64,000 nucleotides of DNA from Microvirga thermotolerans (GTDB taxonomy: Bacteria > Pseudomonadota > Alphaproteobacteria > Rhizobiales > Beijerinckiaceae), in the NCBI RefSeq assembly GCF_009363855.1, contig NZ_CP045423.1, positions 760,001-824,000 on the forward strand. The letters are read 5' to 3'. Under the pieces are notes generated by a model, which was given only the letters and a program-made list of their open reading frames with translations, ran no database searches and was not told where the DNA came from. Each line of letters begins with the position of its first letter. Within the stretch, counting starts at the first letter, position 1. Positions 16,827 to 24,830 of this stretch are shown piece by piece. Both the position numbers and the translations under genes were made by a program.

Positions 16827-18380
16827 TCATTCCACGGCCCAGGGATAGGTCCAGGTCTCCGTCAGGGTCTTGTTGCCCGCCTTCAGGAAGGCGCGCAGGT
16901 CCGTGGACCGGCCCGGCTCGAGCTTGACGTCGATGGCGACGCGGAAGCCCTTCGTGTGCTCGTTCGGCACCACGAAGGTGTGGGTGATCGTGCCGGCCGT
17001 GGTGGTGGGGATGAGCTGCACCAGCCCGGGATCCGACAGGTAATAGGCGAGGTCGCCGCCGGCGAAGTCGATGATGAAGCGGCGGTGGGTCGGGTCGCTG
17101 GGGCTGTTGGAGCCGCTGTTGCGGGCGGGGGACTGGAAGGTGTTGATGGCCTTGCCGCCCGGGTGCATGCCGTTGGAGGTGGTGAGGGCCCGCAGCCGGT
17201 AGGTCACCGTCACCTCCTGCCCGGCCTCGAGGGGACGGCTCGGCTCCCAGTAGGCGACGATGTTGTCGTGCGTCTCGTCCGGGGTCGGGATCTCGACCAG
17301 CTCCACGCGGCCCTCTCCCCAGTCGCCCACCGGCTCCACCCAGTAGCTCGGCCGCCTGTGGTAGAAGGCCTCGAGATCCTGGTAGTTCTCGAACACCCGG
17401 TCCCGCTGCATCAGGCCGAAGCCGCGCGGGTTCCTGTCGCTGAAGGAGGAGATCGCCTTGCGGGACGGATTGCGCAGCGGCCGCCAGATCCACTCGCCCG
17501 CGCCGGACTGCATGAGCAGCCCGTCCGAATCGTGGAGCTCGGGACGGAAGTCGTCCGTGCGGCGGCGCTCGTTCTCGCCCTCGAAGAACATGGAGGTGAG
17601 GGGGGCGAGGCCGACGTTCGGGATGGTCTTGCGCGGGAACAGGGTCGCCGTCACGTCGAGGGTGGTCTCCTTCGACGGATAGAGGACGAAGCGGTAGGCG
17701 CCCGCCACGGAGGGGCTGTCGAGCAGGGCGTAGATCGTTGCCTGGTCGCTGTCGGGCTTCGGCATGTCGATCCAGAACTCCCGGAAATGCGGGAATTCCT
17801 CCGCCTCGCCGCCCTCCACGTTGATCGCCAGGCCCCGCGCCGAGGCGCCGTATTTCTGGTCGGTTCCCAGGAAGCGGAAGTAGCTGGCGCCGAGGAAGGC
17901 GATGACCTCGTCGAAGATCTTCGGGCTGTTGAGCGGGTAGTGCAGGCGGAAGCCGGCGAAGCCGAGGTTCACGGGCAGCGGCTTCTCGATCCTGTTGTGG
18001 CCGTAGTCGAACAGCTCCTTCTGGTAGGGGACCGGCGTCGGCACCCCGTCGCGCAGCACGTTCACCGTCACCGGGCGCTGGTAGAGGAAGCCCAGGTGGA
18101 AGAGCTGCATCCGGAAGGGGCCGCCGCTCGAGGCGAGGAGCGCCTTCTCCGGGCGGAAGCGGATGTCCCGGTAGTCGTCGAAGCTCAGCCGGTTGAGAGG
18201 CTCCGGCAACTGCGCCGTCATGGGCTCGTAGGGCTGGGCGGCCAGTTCCCGGGCCCGGCGGACGACGTCCTCGAAACGGAACGGGTTGGGCGCCGGAGCC
18301 CCGCTCTGCTGCGCCAGGGCCGGCAGGGCGACGCTGGCGAGAAGGCTCTGGAGGACGATTCGGCGCGTGAGATTCGTCAT
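16827..18380 (-). CDS. Glucan biosynthesis protein, OpgD/OpgG (MdoG) family
   Basis: A 517-residue periplasmic protein of osmoregulated periplasmic glucan metabolism. The ATG at 18380 begins MTNLTRRIVLQSLLASVALPALAQ, a twin-arginine type signal as in E. coli OpgD. The MdoG domain fills the protein: FRFEDVVRRARELA, FHLGFLYQRPV, FLGASYFRFLG, ARGLAINV and the acidic region LHDSDGLLMQSGAGEWIWRPLRNP, then RRPSYWVEPVGDWGEG. E. coli OpgG and OpgD founded glycoside hydrolase family GH186, so a trimming activity on beta-glucan is possible. A second homologue lies at 28830-30407. Symbol left open because OpgG and OpgD are not separable here. Confidence 0.9.
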   Translation of the reverse strand: MTNLTRRIVLQSLLASVALPALAQQSGAPAPNPFRFEDVVRRARELAAQPYEPMTAQLPEPLNRLSFDDYRDIRFRPEKALLASSGGPFRMQLFHLGFLYQRPVTVNVLRDGVPTPVPYQKELFDYGHNRIEKPLPVNLGFAGFRLHYPLNSPKIFDEVIAFLGASYFRFLGTDQKYGASARGLAINVEGGEAEEFPHFREFWIDMPKPDSDQATIYALLDSPSVAGAYRFVLYPSKETTLDVTATLFPRKTIPNVGLAPLTSMFFEGENERRRTDDFRPELHDSDGLLMQSGAGEWIWRPLRNPSRKAISSFSDRNPRGFGLMQRDRVFENYQDLEAFYHRRPSYWVEPVGDWGEGRVELVEIPTPDETHDNIVAYWEPSRPLEAGQEVTVTYRLRALTTSNGMHPGGKAINTFQSPARNSGSNSPSDPTHRRFIIDFAGGDLAYYLSDPGLVQLIPTTTAGTITHTFVVPNEHTKGFRVAIDVKLEPGRSTDLRAFLKAGNKTLTETWTYPWAVE

Positions 18381-18537
18381 GGGCGGATGCGGGCTCTCGG
18401 GCTGAAATGCGGGCCTGAAAATGGGGCCGGGCCCATCTCCGTCCACCTGCACCGCTTAATAAAAGCTGAACGGCGCGTCACGGGCGGCAGGGGAGCCCCG
18501 CAAGGTGAAAAAATCCTTTGAGAGGGCGAAAAAGGGT

Positions 18538-18566
18538 CTTGTGATCCCGGGCCTGTGGGCCTATTT
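18538..18566 (+). promoter_or_regulatory. Candidate promoter of the ornithine decarboxylase leader
   Basis: CTTGTG (18538-18543) and CTATTT (18561-18566) are separated by 17 bp and resemble the alphaproteobacterial sigma-70 consensus CTTGAC/CTATAT. Transcription from here would give a leader of about 450 nt that includes the structured RNA at 18605-18754. Confidence 0.45.
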
Positions 18567-18604
18567 GAGTCCCTGCCCAATTTCGCACGTGCCTGTGGTC
18601 GCGT

Positions 18605-18754
18605 GCCGGTTGGTGGGCATCCGGACAAGAGGCCGGACAGCCGCCCGAGAGCGTCCTAGCTCTCGAAACCCCTAACCGGCAGCCGGAGGCGAAACCGGCG
18701 TACCCCGCTCTCAACGGGGGACGTGGCTTAAAGCAACGACGAACGGGCTTTTTT
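18605..18754 (+). ncRNA. Structured leader RNA upstream of ornithine decarboxylase (speF-type candidate)
   Basis: Five helices can be drawn by eye. P1 pairs 18605-18613 with 18672-18680 and encloses two hairpins, making a three-way junction: P2 (GGC/GCC 18616-18618 with 18640-18642, and CCGG 18621-18624 with 18633-18636) and P3 (CGAGAGC 18646-18652 with GCTCTCG 18659-18665). Then come P4 (GCCGG 18682-18686 with CCGGC 18695-18699) and P5 (CCCCG 18703-18707 with CGGGG 18715-18719). A run of six T follows at 18749-18754. Alphaproteobacterial ornithine decarboxylase genes are known to carry the speF leader motif, so this is the leading identity; it was not checked against a covariance model. The remaining leader, 18755-19025, holds no gene. 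18381-18537 likewise looks empty. Confidence 0.6.
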
Positions 18755-19025
18755 GGTCTCGCCGGCCCTCCAAAGGTCGGCACCGAAGAGGCTTGTTTAT
18801 CATTGCCAGGCGTGCGGACGGGAATCCCCGATCCAATCCAAGGCAGCATCGTCGGGTGAAGAGCCCATCGCCGCTTCCTCGTGTCTCCATCGCACGAATG
18901 CGGGATGTGTCCTTCCCTCGCTGACGCCGGACGCGAACGCCCTTCTCTCCGGAGGAGCCGACGACGTCCAGACTTCAATCCGGAGGCTTGAAGACCTCCA
19001 TTGAACCTTTGGTGGGGAGAGCGCC

Positions 19026-20180
19026 ATGACCGAGCGCATTCGTGAATTCCTGCGCAACCGACGTGAGGACGGCCCCTGCGTGGTCGTCGATCTCGACGTG
19101 GTGCGCGACAACTACTCGAAATTCGCCCGAGCGCTCCCCGACACGCGCGTGTTCTACGCCGTGAAGGCCAATCCCGCGCCCGAGGTGCTGAAGGCCCTGG
19201 CCGAACTCGGCTCGTGCTTCGACACGGCTTCGGTCGTGGAGATCCAGCTCGCCCTCGACGCCGGCGCCACGCCCGACCGGATCTCCTTCGGCAACACGAT
19301 CAAGAAGGAGCGCGACATCGCGCGGGCCCTCGAGCTCGGCGTGCGCCTCTACGCGGTCGACTGCGATGCCGAGGTGGAGAAGATCGTGCGCGCCGCCGCT
19401 CAGGCCGGCGTGGCGGCTTCCGAGGTGAAGGTGTTCTGCCGCATCCTCTGCGACGGCGAGGGCGCCGAATGGCCCCTGTCGCGCAAGTTCGGCTGCGTTC
19501 CGGAGATGGCCGTGGACGTGCTGGAGCATGCCTACCGTCACGGGCTCGAAGCCTACGGGGTCTCGTTCCACGTGGGTTCGCAGCAGCGCAACACGGAGGC
19601 CTGGGACCAGGCGCTCGCCTCGGCGTCCGCCGTGTTCCGCGAGTGCGCCGGCCGCGGCATCCACCTGTCGATGGTCAACCTCGGCGGCGGGTTCCCGACG
19701 AAGTACCTGAAGTCGATTCCGGAGGTGGAGGCCTATGGCGAGTCCATCTTCCGGGCGCTCTCCAAGCACTTCGGCAACCGCCTGCCCGAGACGATCATCG
19801 AGCCGGGCCGCGGCATGGTCGGCAATGCGGGCATCATCGAGGCCGAGGTCGTCCTCATCTCGAAGAAGAGCCAGGACGAGAACGAGGTGCGCTGGGTCTA
19901 TCTCGACATCGGCAAGTTCGGCGGCCTGGCCGAGACGATGGACGAGTCGATCCGCTACCCGATCCGCAGCGAGCGGGATCACGACCGCAAGGTGCCGTGC
20001 ATCCTCGCCGGGCCGACCTGCGACTCGGCGGACGTTCTCTACGAGAAGGAGCCTTATCCGCTCCCCATCTCGCTGGAGATCGGCGACAAGGTGCTGATCG
20101 AGGGCACGGGCGCCTACACGACCACCTACTCGGCGGTCGCGTTCAACGGCTTCCCGCCCCTGAAGTCCTACGTGATCTGA
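19026..20180 (+). CDS. Ornithine decarboxylase (fold type III, PLP)
   Basis: A 384-residue cytoplasmic enzyme converting ornithine (possibly also lysine) to putrescine (or cadaverine). K47 in FYAVKAN binds PLP. FHVGSQQ, NLGGGFPTKY and EPGRGMV bind cofactor phosphate and ring, and C332-D333 in GPTCDSADVLYE are the catalytic pair supplied across the dimer. Length is that of the short alphaproteobacterial/eukaryotic-type enzymes. The ATG at 19026 follows GGGGAGAG. The structured leader upstream and homospermidine synthase downstream make polyamine synthesis its role. Confidence 0.93.
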   Translation: MTERIREFLRNRREDGPCVVVDLDVVRDNYSKFARALPDTRVFYAVKANPAPEVLKALAELGSCFDTASVVEIQLALDAGATPDRISFGNTIKKERDIARALELGVRLYAVDCDAEVEKIVRAAAQAGVAASEVKVFCRILCDGEGAEWPLSRKFGCVPEMAVDVLEHAYRHGLEAYGVSFHVGSQQRNTEAWDQALASASAVFRECAGRGIHLSMVNLGGGFPTKYLKSIPEVEAYGESIFRALSKHFGNRLPETIIEPGRGMVGNAGIIEAEVVLISKKSQDENEVRWVYLDIGKFGGLAETMDESIRYPIRSERDHDRKVPCILAGPTCDSADVLYEKEPYPLPISLEIGDKVLIEGTGAYTTTYSAVAFNGFPPLKSYVI

Positions 20181-20190
20181 GTCACGTCCC

Positions 20191-20215
20191 GCCTGCCTCG
20201 GTCCGCGAGGCAGGC
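20191..20215 (+). terminator. Hairpin after ornithine decarboxylase
   Basis: A perfect 10-bp stem, GCCTGCCTCG with CGAGGCAGGC, has a 5-nt loop and lies 11 bp after the stop codon. C-rich rather than T-rich sequence follows, so termination efficiency is uncertain. Confidence 0.55.
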
Positions 20216-20267
20216 ACCACCCCCCCAAAGTCGTCCCGGACGGCCTGTTCAGGCGCCGCGGGCGCCG

Positions 20268-20296
20268 GGCGGATCCCCGAGGGATCGGGATCCGCC
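20268..20296. other. Inverted repeat before the GNAT gene
   Basis: GGCGGATCCC (20268-20277) and GGGATCCGCC (20287-20296) form a perfect 10-bp stem with a 9-nt loop. It lies 68 bp before the GNAT start and could be a second terminator or a transcript-processing site. No T-run follows. Confidence 0.5.
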
Positions 20297-20363
20297 TTGC
20301 GTCCCGAGGCCGCGAACAGGTGCGAGGGCTGTCGCTCACCCCAACTCCTGGGAGGCCACGGCC

Positions 20364-20930
20364 ATGATCACGATCCGCGAGGAAACCGGCCGCGACGTCG
20401 AGGCGCGCGAGGCGCTGCTCGACGCCTGCTTCGGACCCGACCGCTTCCAGAAGACCTGCGAGCGCCTGCGCGAAGGCCGCCTGCCGGCCGACGCCCTCGT
20501 CGCCGAGGACGGGGGACGGCTCGTCGGCACCGTCCGCCTTTGGCACGTCTGCGCGGGCCCGAACCGCCCGGCCCTGATGCTCGGGCCGATCGCGGTGGAT
20601 CCCGGCATGCAGGGGCAGGGCCTGGGCGGCCGGCTCATGCGTGAGGCGCTGGGCCGGGCGGCCGAGCGCGGCCACGGGGCCGTGCTGCTGGTGGGCGATG
20701 CGCCCTACTACGAGCGCTTCGGCTTCTCCACGGAGAAGACCGGCGCCCTCTGGATGCCCGGTCCCTACGAGCGCAGCCGCTTCCTGGCCCTGGAGCTGGA
20801 AAAGGGCGCCCTCGACGGTGCGCGGGGCCTCGTATCGGCCACCGGCCGGCTCGAGGAAAAGCCCGACCTGTTCGCTCTCGTTGCGGCCGCAGCCCGAGGC
20901 TTCGTCCCCGGCCTTTCCCGCGCAGCATAG
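20364..20930 (+). CDS. GNAT family N-acetyltransferase (YhbS-like)
   Basis: A 188-residue acetyl-CoA-dependent N-acetyltransferase. The acetyl-CoA loop is in VDPGMQGQGLGGRLMREAL near residues 74-92, preceded by LMLGPIAV on strand beta-4. APYYERFGFS is the usual beta-5/alpha-4 end of YhbS-type proteins. The ATG at 20364 is preceded by GGGAGG. It lies between ornithine decarboxylase and homospermidine synthase on the same strand, which suggests but does not prove a polyamine or amino-acid substrate. Confidence 0.88.
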   Translation: MITIREETGRDVEAREALLDACFGPDRFQKTCERLREGRLPADALVAEDGGRLVGTVRLWHVCAGPNRPALMLGPIAVDPGMQGQGLGGRLMREALGRAAERGHGAVLLVGDAPYYERFGFSTEKTGALWMPGPYERSRFLALELEKGALDGARGLVSATGRLEEKPDLFALVAAAARGFVPGLSRAA

Positions 20931-21039
20931 GTTTCCGAGGAGTTGACGCGCGTCGCACCTGAAGGAATGGTGCGGCGCGCTTCCGTTCGCCACCGATCAA
21001 CCCCCCAGCCCGTCGCCCGCCGACGAAGGAGTAGAATCG

Positions 21040-22470
21040 ATGACCAACTGGCCCGTCCATGGCCGCATCACCGGCCCGATCGTGATGATCGGCTTCGGCT
21101 CGATCGGCAAAGGCATGCTGCCCCTGATCGAACGTCACTTCGAGTTCGACCGGAGCCGCTTCGTGGTCATCGATCCGAACGACGCCGACCGCAAGCTCCT
21201 CGACGAGCGCGGAATCCGCTTCATCCATCAGGGGCTGACCCGCGACAACTACCGTCACCTCCTCCAGCCGCTGCTGACGGAAGGCGGCGGGCAGGGCTTC
21301 TGCGTGAACCTTTCGGTGGACACGTCCTCCCGGGACATCATGGAGCTCTGCCGCGAGATCGGCGCCCTGTACATCGACACGGTCGCCGAGCCGTGGGCGG
21401 GCTTCTACTTCGACAAGAGCGCCGGCCCGGCCGCCCGCACCAATTACGCCCTGCGCGAGAACATCCTCGAGGCGCGGCGCAGGAGCCCGGGCGGCACCAC
21501 GGCCGTGTCCTGCTGCGGCGCGAATCCGGGCATGGTGTCCTGGTTCGTGAAGCAGGCGCTCCTCAACCTCGCCAAGGACATGAACATCGAGCACGAGGAG
21601 CCGAAGTCGCGCGAGGAATGGGCGCGCCTCATGCAGCGCGTCGGCGTGAAGGGCATCCACATCGCCGAGCGCGACACGCAGCGCGCCACCTCCGAGAAGC
21701 CGATGGGCGTCTTCGTCAACACCTGGTCGGTGGAGGGCTTCGTGTCCGAGGGCATGCAGCCGGCGGAGCTCGGCTGGGGCACCCACGAGACCTGGATGCC
21801 GGAGAACGCCCGCACCCACGACACGGGGTGCCAGGCGGCGATCTACCTGCTCCAGCCCGGCGCCAACACGCGCGTCCGGTCGTGGTGCCCGACGCCCGGT
21901 CCGCAATACGGCTTCCTCGTCACGCACAACGAGTCGATCTCGATCGCCGACTTCTTCACGGTGCGGGAGGGCGACAAGGTCGTGTACCGGCCGACCTGCC
22001 ACTACGCCTATCATCCCTGCAACGAGGCGGTGCTCTCGCTGCACGAGATGTTCGGGCAGGCCGGAAAGGTCCAGGACAGGCACCACATCCTCACGGAGGA
22101 CGAGATCGTCGACGGCATCGACGAGCTCGGCGTCCTGCTCTACGGCCACGGCAGGAACGCCTACTGGTACGGCTCGCAGCTCTCCATCGACGAGACGCGC
22201 CTGCTGGCGCCCTACCAGAACGCCACCGGACTTCAGGTGACCTCCGCCGTGCTCGCCGGCATGGTCTGGGCGCTGGAGAACCCGGAGGCCGGCATCGTGG
22301 AGGCGGACGATCTCGACTTCCGCCGCTGCCTCGAGGTGCAGATGCCCTATCTCGGCCCGGTCGTCGGGGTCTATACCGACTGGACGCCCCTCGCCGACCG
22401 CCCGGGCTTCTTCCCCGAGGACATCGACACCTCGGATCCGTGGCAGTTCCGGAACATTCTGGTACGTTAG
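21040..22470 (+). CDS. hss: Homospermidine synthase
   Basis: A 476-residue NAD-dependent cytoplasmic enzyme that joins two putrescines (or putrescine and spermidine) to make homospermidine. The Rossmann motif is IVMIGFGSIGKGMLP at residues 14-28, followed by FVVIDPND. NLSVDTSS, DTVAEPW, CCGANPGMVSWFVK and WGTHETWMPENA are characteristic of bacterial Hss. The start ATG at 21040 follows AAGGAG. With ornithine decarboxylase 860 bp upstream it gives a two-step ornithine to homospermidine route typical of Hyphomicrobiales. Confidence 0.95.
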   Translation: MTNWPVHGRITGPIVMIGFGSIGKGMLPLIERHFEFDRSRFVVIDPNDADRKLLDERGIRFIHQGLTRDNYRHLLQPLLTEGGGQGFCVNLSVDTSSRDIMELCREIGALYIDTVAEPWAGFYFDKSAGPAARTNYALRENILEARRRSPGGTTAVSCCGANPGMVSWFVKQALLNLAKDMNIEHEEPKSREEWARLMQRVGVKGIHIAERDTQRATSEKPMGVFVNTWSVEGFVSEGMQPAELGWGTHETWMPENARTHDTGCQAAIYLLQPGANTRVRSWCPTPGPQYGFLVTHNESISIADFFTVREGDKVVYRPTCHYAYHPCNEAVLSLHEMFGQAGKVQDRHHILTEDEIVDGIDELGVLLYGHGRNAYWYGSQLSIDETRLLAPYQNATGLQVTSAVLAGMVWALENPEAGIVEADDLDFRRCLEVQMPYLGPVVGVYTDWTPLADRPGFFPEDIDTSDPWQFRNILVR

Positions 22471-22483
22471 GACCTGAATCTCT

Positions 22484-22515
22484 CATCCCCGGCCGTCCGC
22501 GACCGGCCGGGGATG
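22484..22515 (+). terminator. Strong hairpin after homospermidine synthase
   Basis: A perfect 12-bp stem, CATCCCCGGCCG with CGGCCGGGGATG, has an 8-nt loop and starts 13 bp after the hss stop. No T-run follows. It ends 18 bp before the next start codon, so it may also affect translation there. Confidence 0.6.
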
Positions 22516-22533
22516 ATGGCGGAGACCCCCTGA

Positions 22534-22866
22534 ATGCCCCATTTCGAGCCTTTCTATGCCGACAAGCTCCGCGGCTCGCTCGGGGTCGTCGATGCCGAAG
22601 CCGTCCTGGATCTGAGGAGCGCCTCCCGCGAACAGGCGCTGCGCTCCATCCAGGACATGCTGGAGCGCAGCCGCTTCGCCCAGAGCAAGGCCGTCGCCAT
22701 CCGCCTGTCGCCTCCGCCGGAGGGAGGCGGCGAGACCCTTTTCCAGCCGGTGGGAAAGGCGCTGCTCGAGGCGAAGAAGCGCGGCTGGATCGAGCGTCTC
22801 CAGACCCTGCCGGCCCAGGACGGGCTGGGCTTCTACGTGGTCCTTGCCGGGAAGCCGGACGCCTGA
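22534..22866 (+). CDS. Conserved hypothetical protein, 110 aa
   Basis: A small soluble alpha/beta-looking protein starting MPHFEPFYADKL, with helices (EQALRSIQDMLERSR), a strand (KAVAIRLSPP) and a C-terminal strand (GFYVVLAG). No signal peptide, membrane segment or recognised motif. It stops one base before the convergent DUF2937 gene ends. The coding pattern is good; function is unknown. Confidence 0.65.
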   Translation: MPHFEPFYADKLRGSLGVVDAEAVLDLRSASREQALRSIQDMLERSRFAQSKAVAIRLSPPPEGGGETLFQPVGKALLEAKKRGWIERLQTLPAQDGLGFYVVLAGKPDA

Positions 22867-23382
22867 TCAGGCGCGCACGGGGCGGGGGCGAGGCCGCCGC
22901 AGGCTGCGCACGAAACCCGTCAGGACCAGAAGGCCGCCCCAGCCGGCGACGAAGCCGCCCGCCGCCGCAACGATGCCTTCCTCCGTCACCGGCACGGCGG
23001 GCTCGAAATCCCGGTAGGCCGCCTCCATCACGTCCGTGTCTCCGTCCCTCGCCATCAGGGCGATCCGCAGGAACGGCCCGGCCTGGGCCAGCGAATCGCG
23101 ATGGGCCCGGAGACGGGCGAGCCGTTCCGCGTTGGCCTGCATGGCGACGCCCTGGCGGCTCACGAGATCGTCCGGATTGCCGCGCAGGCGGAGGATGGCG
23201 CCCTCGCGGGTTTCCCCATGGCTCTCAGCGTCCGCGTCGAACCGCTGGAGGACGCGGGTGAGCACGTCGATGGCGCCGCCGAGGCGCTGCCGGTACTGCT
23301 GGGAATATTCGGGGAGCTGCGAGGCGACGACCGCGCCCGCGAGGCCGAAGCCGAAAGCGACGATGCGCGCGATCCTGGACAA
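22867..23382 (-). CDS. DUF2937 family membrane protein
   Basis: A 171-residue protein. An N-terminal hydrophobic helix (residues 5-25) is followed by SQLPEYSQQYRQRLGGAIDVL and VLQRFDADAESHG, the pattern of DUF2937. A second membrane helix lies near residues 135-158 (GFVAGWGGLLVLTGFV) and the tail is strongly basic. The central part is probably a periplasmic coiled helix pair. It overlaps no other gene and is the last of the minus-strand run that starts with the zinc operon. Function unknown. Confidence 0.7.
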   Translation of the reverse strand: MSRIARIVAFGFGLAGAVVASQLPEYSQQYRQRLGGAIDVLTRVLQRFDADAESHGETREGAILRLRGNPDDLVSRQGVAMQANAERLARLRAHRDSLAQAGPFLRIALMARDGDTDVMEAAYRDFEPAVPVTEEGIVAAAGGFVAGWGGLLVLTGFVRSLRRPRPRPVRA

Positions 23383-23393
23383 GGCATCCCTCC

Positions 23394-23672
23394 TCAGGAT
23401 CCAAGCGCCGCGCGGACGTCTTGTTCCGTCACGTCGTCCAGGGGCTTGGGGATCTTGAAGGCCCGCGTCTTCACGCCCGGCTCCATGACCAGGATCACCG
23501 TCTCGATCCCGGGGCAGGACGGATCGGCGCAGGCGATCTCGTTGACGGCGAAGGCGGTCTCGGGCGGGAAGGAGCCGGCGGCCCGGGCGAGAGCCTTCAC
23601 GCGCCCGACGGCCTCCCGGTCCCGCCTCGGCAGGCCGAAGGCTCCCCTTATGAAGGCGCCGAGCCGGCTCAT
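23394..23672 (-). CDS. Conserved hypothetical protein, 92 aa
   Basis: A 92-residue protein with a basic N-terminus (MSRLGAFIRGAFG) and a central VNEIACADPSCPGIETVILV stretch whose two cysteines, spaced CADPSC, could bind metal or form a disulphide. It lies 20 bp from the WD40 gene and shares direction with the CobW-type GTPase, so it may be part of the same metal-related unit (inference). Family not recognised. Confidence 0.65.
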   Translation of the reverse strand: MSRLGAFIRGAFGLPRRDREAVGRVKALARAAGSFPPETAFAVNEIACADPSCPGIETVILVMEPGVKTRAFKIPKPLDDVTEQDVRAALGS

Positions 23673-23692
23673 GGGGTCAGGATCTCATGGGA

Positions 23693-24697
23693 TCAGGGCA
23701 GGGTCAGGATCCCGGCCTGGCCGTCCTCGCACCCGAAGGCGAGGCGGCGGCCGGCCCTGTCCCAGGCCATGGCGGAGATGCCGCTGTCCTTGACGGCGTG
23801 GCGCACGAGGAGCTCCGAGGCATCGCCGAGGCGGATCAGGAGGATGCAGCCGTCCTCGTAGCCGACCGCCAGCACGTAGGCATTCGGGTGGAACGCCACC
23901 CGGCTCACCTTCGCGGGCCGCACACCGCATTCCCGCGGCGCCTTGCCCATGGGCCCGTCCTTGGACTCGAACGGCCAGACGATGGCCGCCTCGGCTCCCG
24001 AGGTCGCCAGCCACTTGCCGTCGTGGGACCAGGAGAAGGACCGGGTCTTCGAGGGATAGCCGGACATGCGCATGTGGCCCTTGTCGGGGACGAGCCGCCA
24101 GCCGTGAAGGGCGTTCTCCTGCATGGACGTGACGACGAACCGCCCGTCGGGGGACCAGGTCACGTCCAGGTGCGAGCCCTTCCATTCCAGCACCTCGGGC
24201 CTGGCCTCCACGTTCGGGAACCACAGGGTGGCGCCATTGTAGTGGGAGACCGCCAGACGGTAGCCCTTCGGCGCGAAGGCGAGCCCGCGCGCGGTGGAGG
24301 GCACCTCCAGCACCTTCTCCCGGCCCTTGTCGTCCCGGGCGGTCACGCGCCGGCCCGCGCCGTAGGCGAAAGCGCCTCCGCCGCTCACGGCGAGCGCGTC
24401 GATCCAGGCGCCCTTCGTTTCGGCGAGGGTGCGGGTCGACCCGTCCGCGCCGGTCACCGCGACCCGCCCGTCGTCGCCGCCGGTGAGGAACCGCTCGCCG
24501 TCGCAGGCGGCCGCGAGCACGCCGGCATCCGGATGCGCCTCGACCCGGTGGGTCTCGCCGTTCCTCGCCAGCAGCACGCCGCCGTCGCCGAGTCCGAAGG
24601 CGGCGGTGTCCTTCAGCCAGCCGACGGCGGTGACGTGCGCCCCCGCGTCCACGGGGGCGATGCTCTGGGTGAGAGACGGAGCGGTTCCTGCGGTCAT
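23693..24697 (-). CDS. WD40 repeat protein
   Basis: A 334-residue protein made of about seven WD40-like blades. Examples are VTAVGWLKDTAAFGLGDGGV, FLTGGDDGRVAVTGADG, LDVTWSPDGRFVVTSMQENALHGW, FSWSHDGKWLATSG and ISAMAWDRAGRRLAFGCEDG. No signal peptide, so it is probably a cytoplasmic scaffold. It begins 133 bp after the CobW-type GTPase stop. Its place next to that GTPase and the zinc importer suggests a protein-interaction role in metal allocation (inference). Confidence 0.85.
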   Translation of the reverse strand: MTAGTAPSLTQSIAPVDAGAHVTAVGWLKDTAAFGLGDGGVLLARNGETHRVEAHPDAGVLAAACDGERFLTGGDDGRVAVTGADGSTRTLAETKGAWIDALAVSGGGAFAYGAGRRVTARDDKGREKVLEVPSTARGLAFAPKGYRLAVSHYNGATLWFPNVEARPEVLEWKGSHLDVTWSPDGRFVVTSMQENALHGWRLVPDKGHMRMSGYPSKTRSFSWSHDGKWLATSGAEAAIVWPFESKDGPMGKAPRECGVRPAKVSRVAFHPNAYVLAVGYEDGCILLIRLGDASELLVRHAVKDSGISAMAWDRAGRRLAFGCEDGQAGILTLP

Positions 24698-24758
24698 CGA
24701 AGCGATCCCTTTCGCCGGAGCGATAGCACAGATCGGCGGATGCGGGGCAAGAGCCTCG

Positions 24759-24801
24759 GCCCCCTTCCCGCAAGCCCCCTTCCCGCAAGCCCCCTTGCGG
24801 G
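24759..24801. repeat. 15-bp tandem repeat with terminator-like hairpin
   Basis: Two identical 15-bp units (24759-24773 and 24774-24788) and a partial third are followed by an 8-bp hairpin, CCCGCAAG (24782-24789) with CTTGCGGG (24794-24801). It lies 30 bp beyond the stop of the CobW-type gene and may terminate it on the minus strand. Confidence 0.6.
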
Positions 24802-24830
24802 CGCCGTCCCGGAACGGCGGGCGCCGGTCC

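Noticed and set aside
14067..18521. A 1484-codon plus-strand open frame
   Set aside because: It runs antisense through the permease, ATPase, binding protein and opg gene, each with clear motifs, and its own translation is low-complexity charged sequence.
18605..18754. 6S RNA or RNase P as identity of the structured RNA
   Set aside because: The helices form a branched junction plus local hairpins rather than the single long bulged hairpin of 6S RNA, and the RNase P core sequences are absent.
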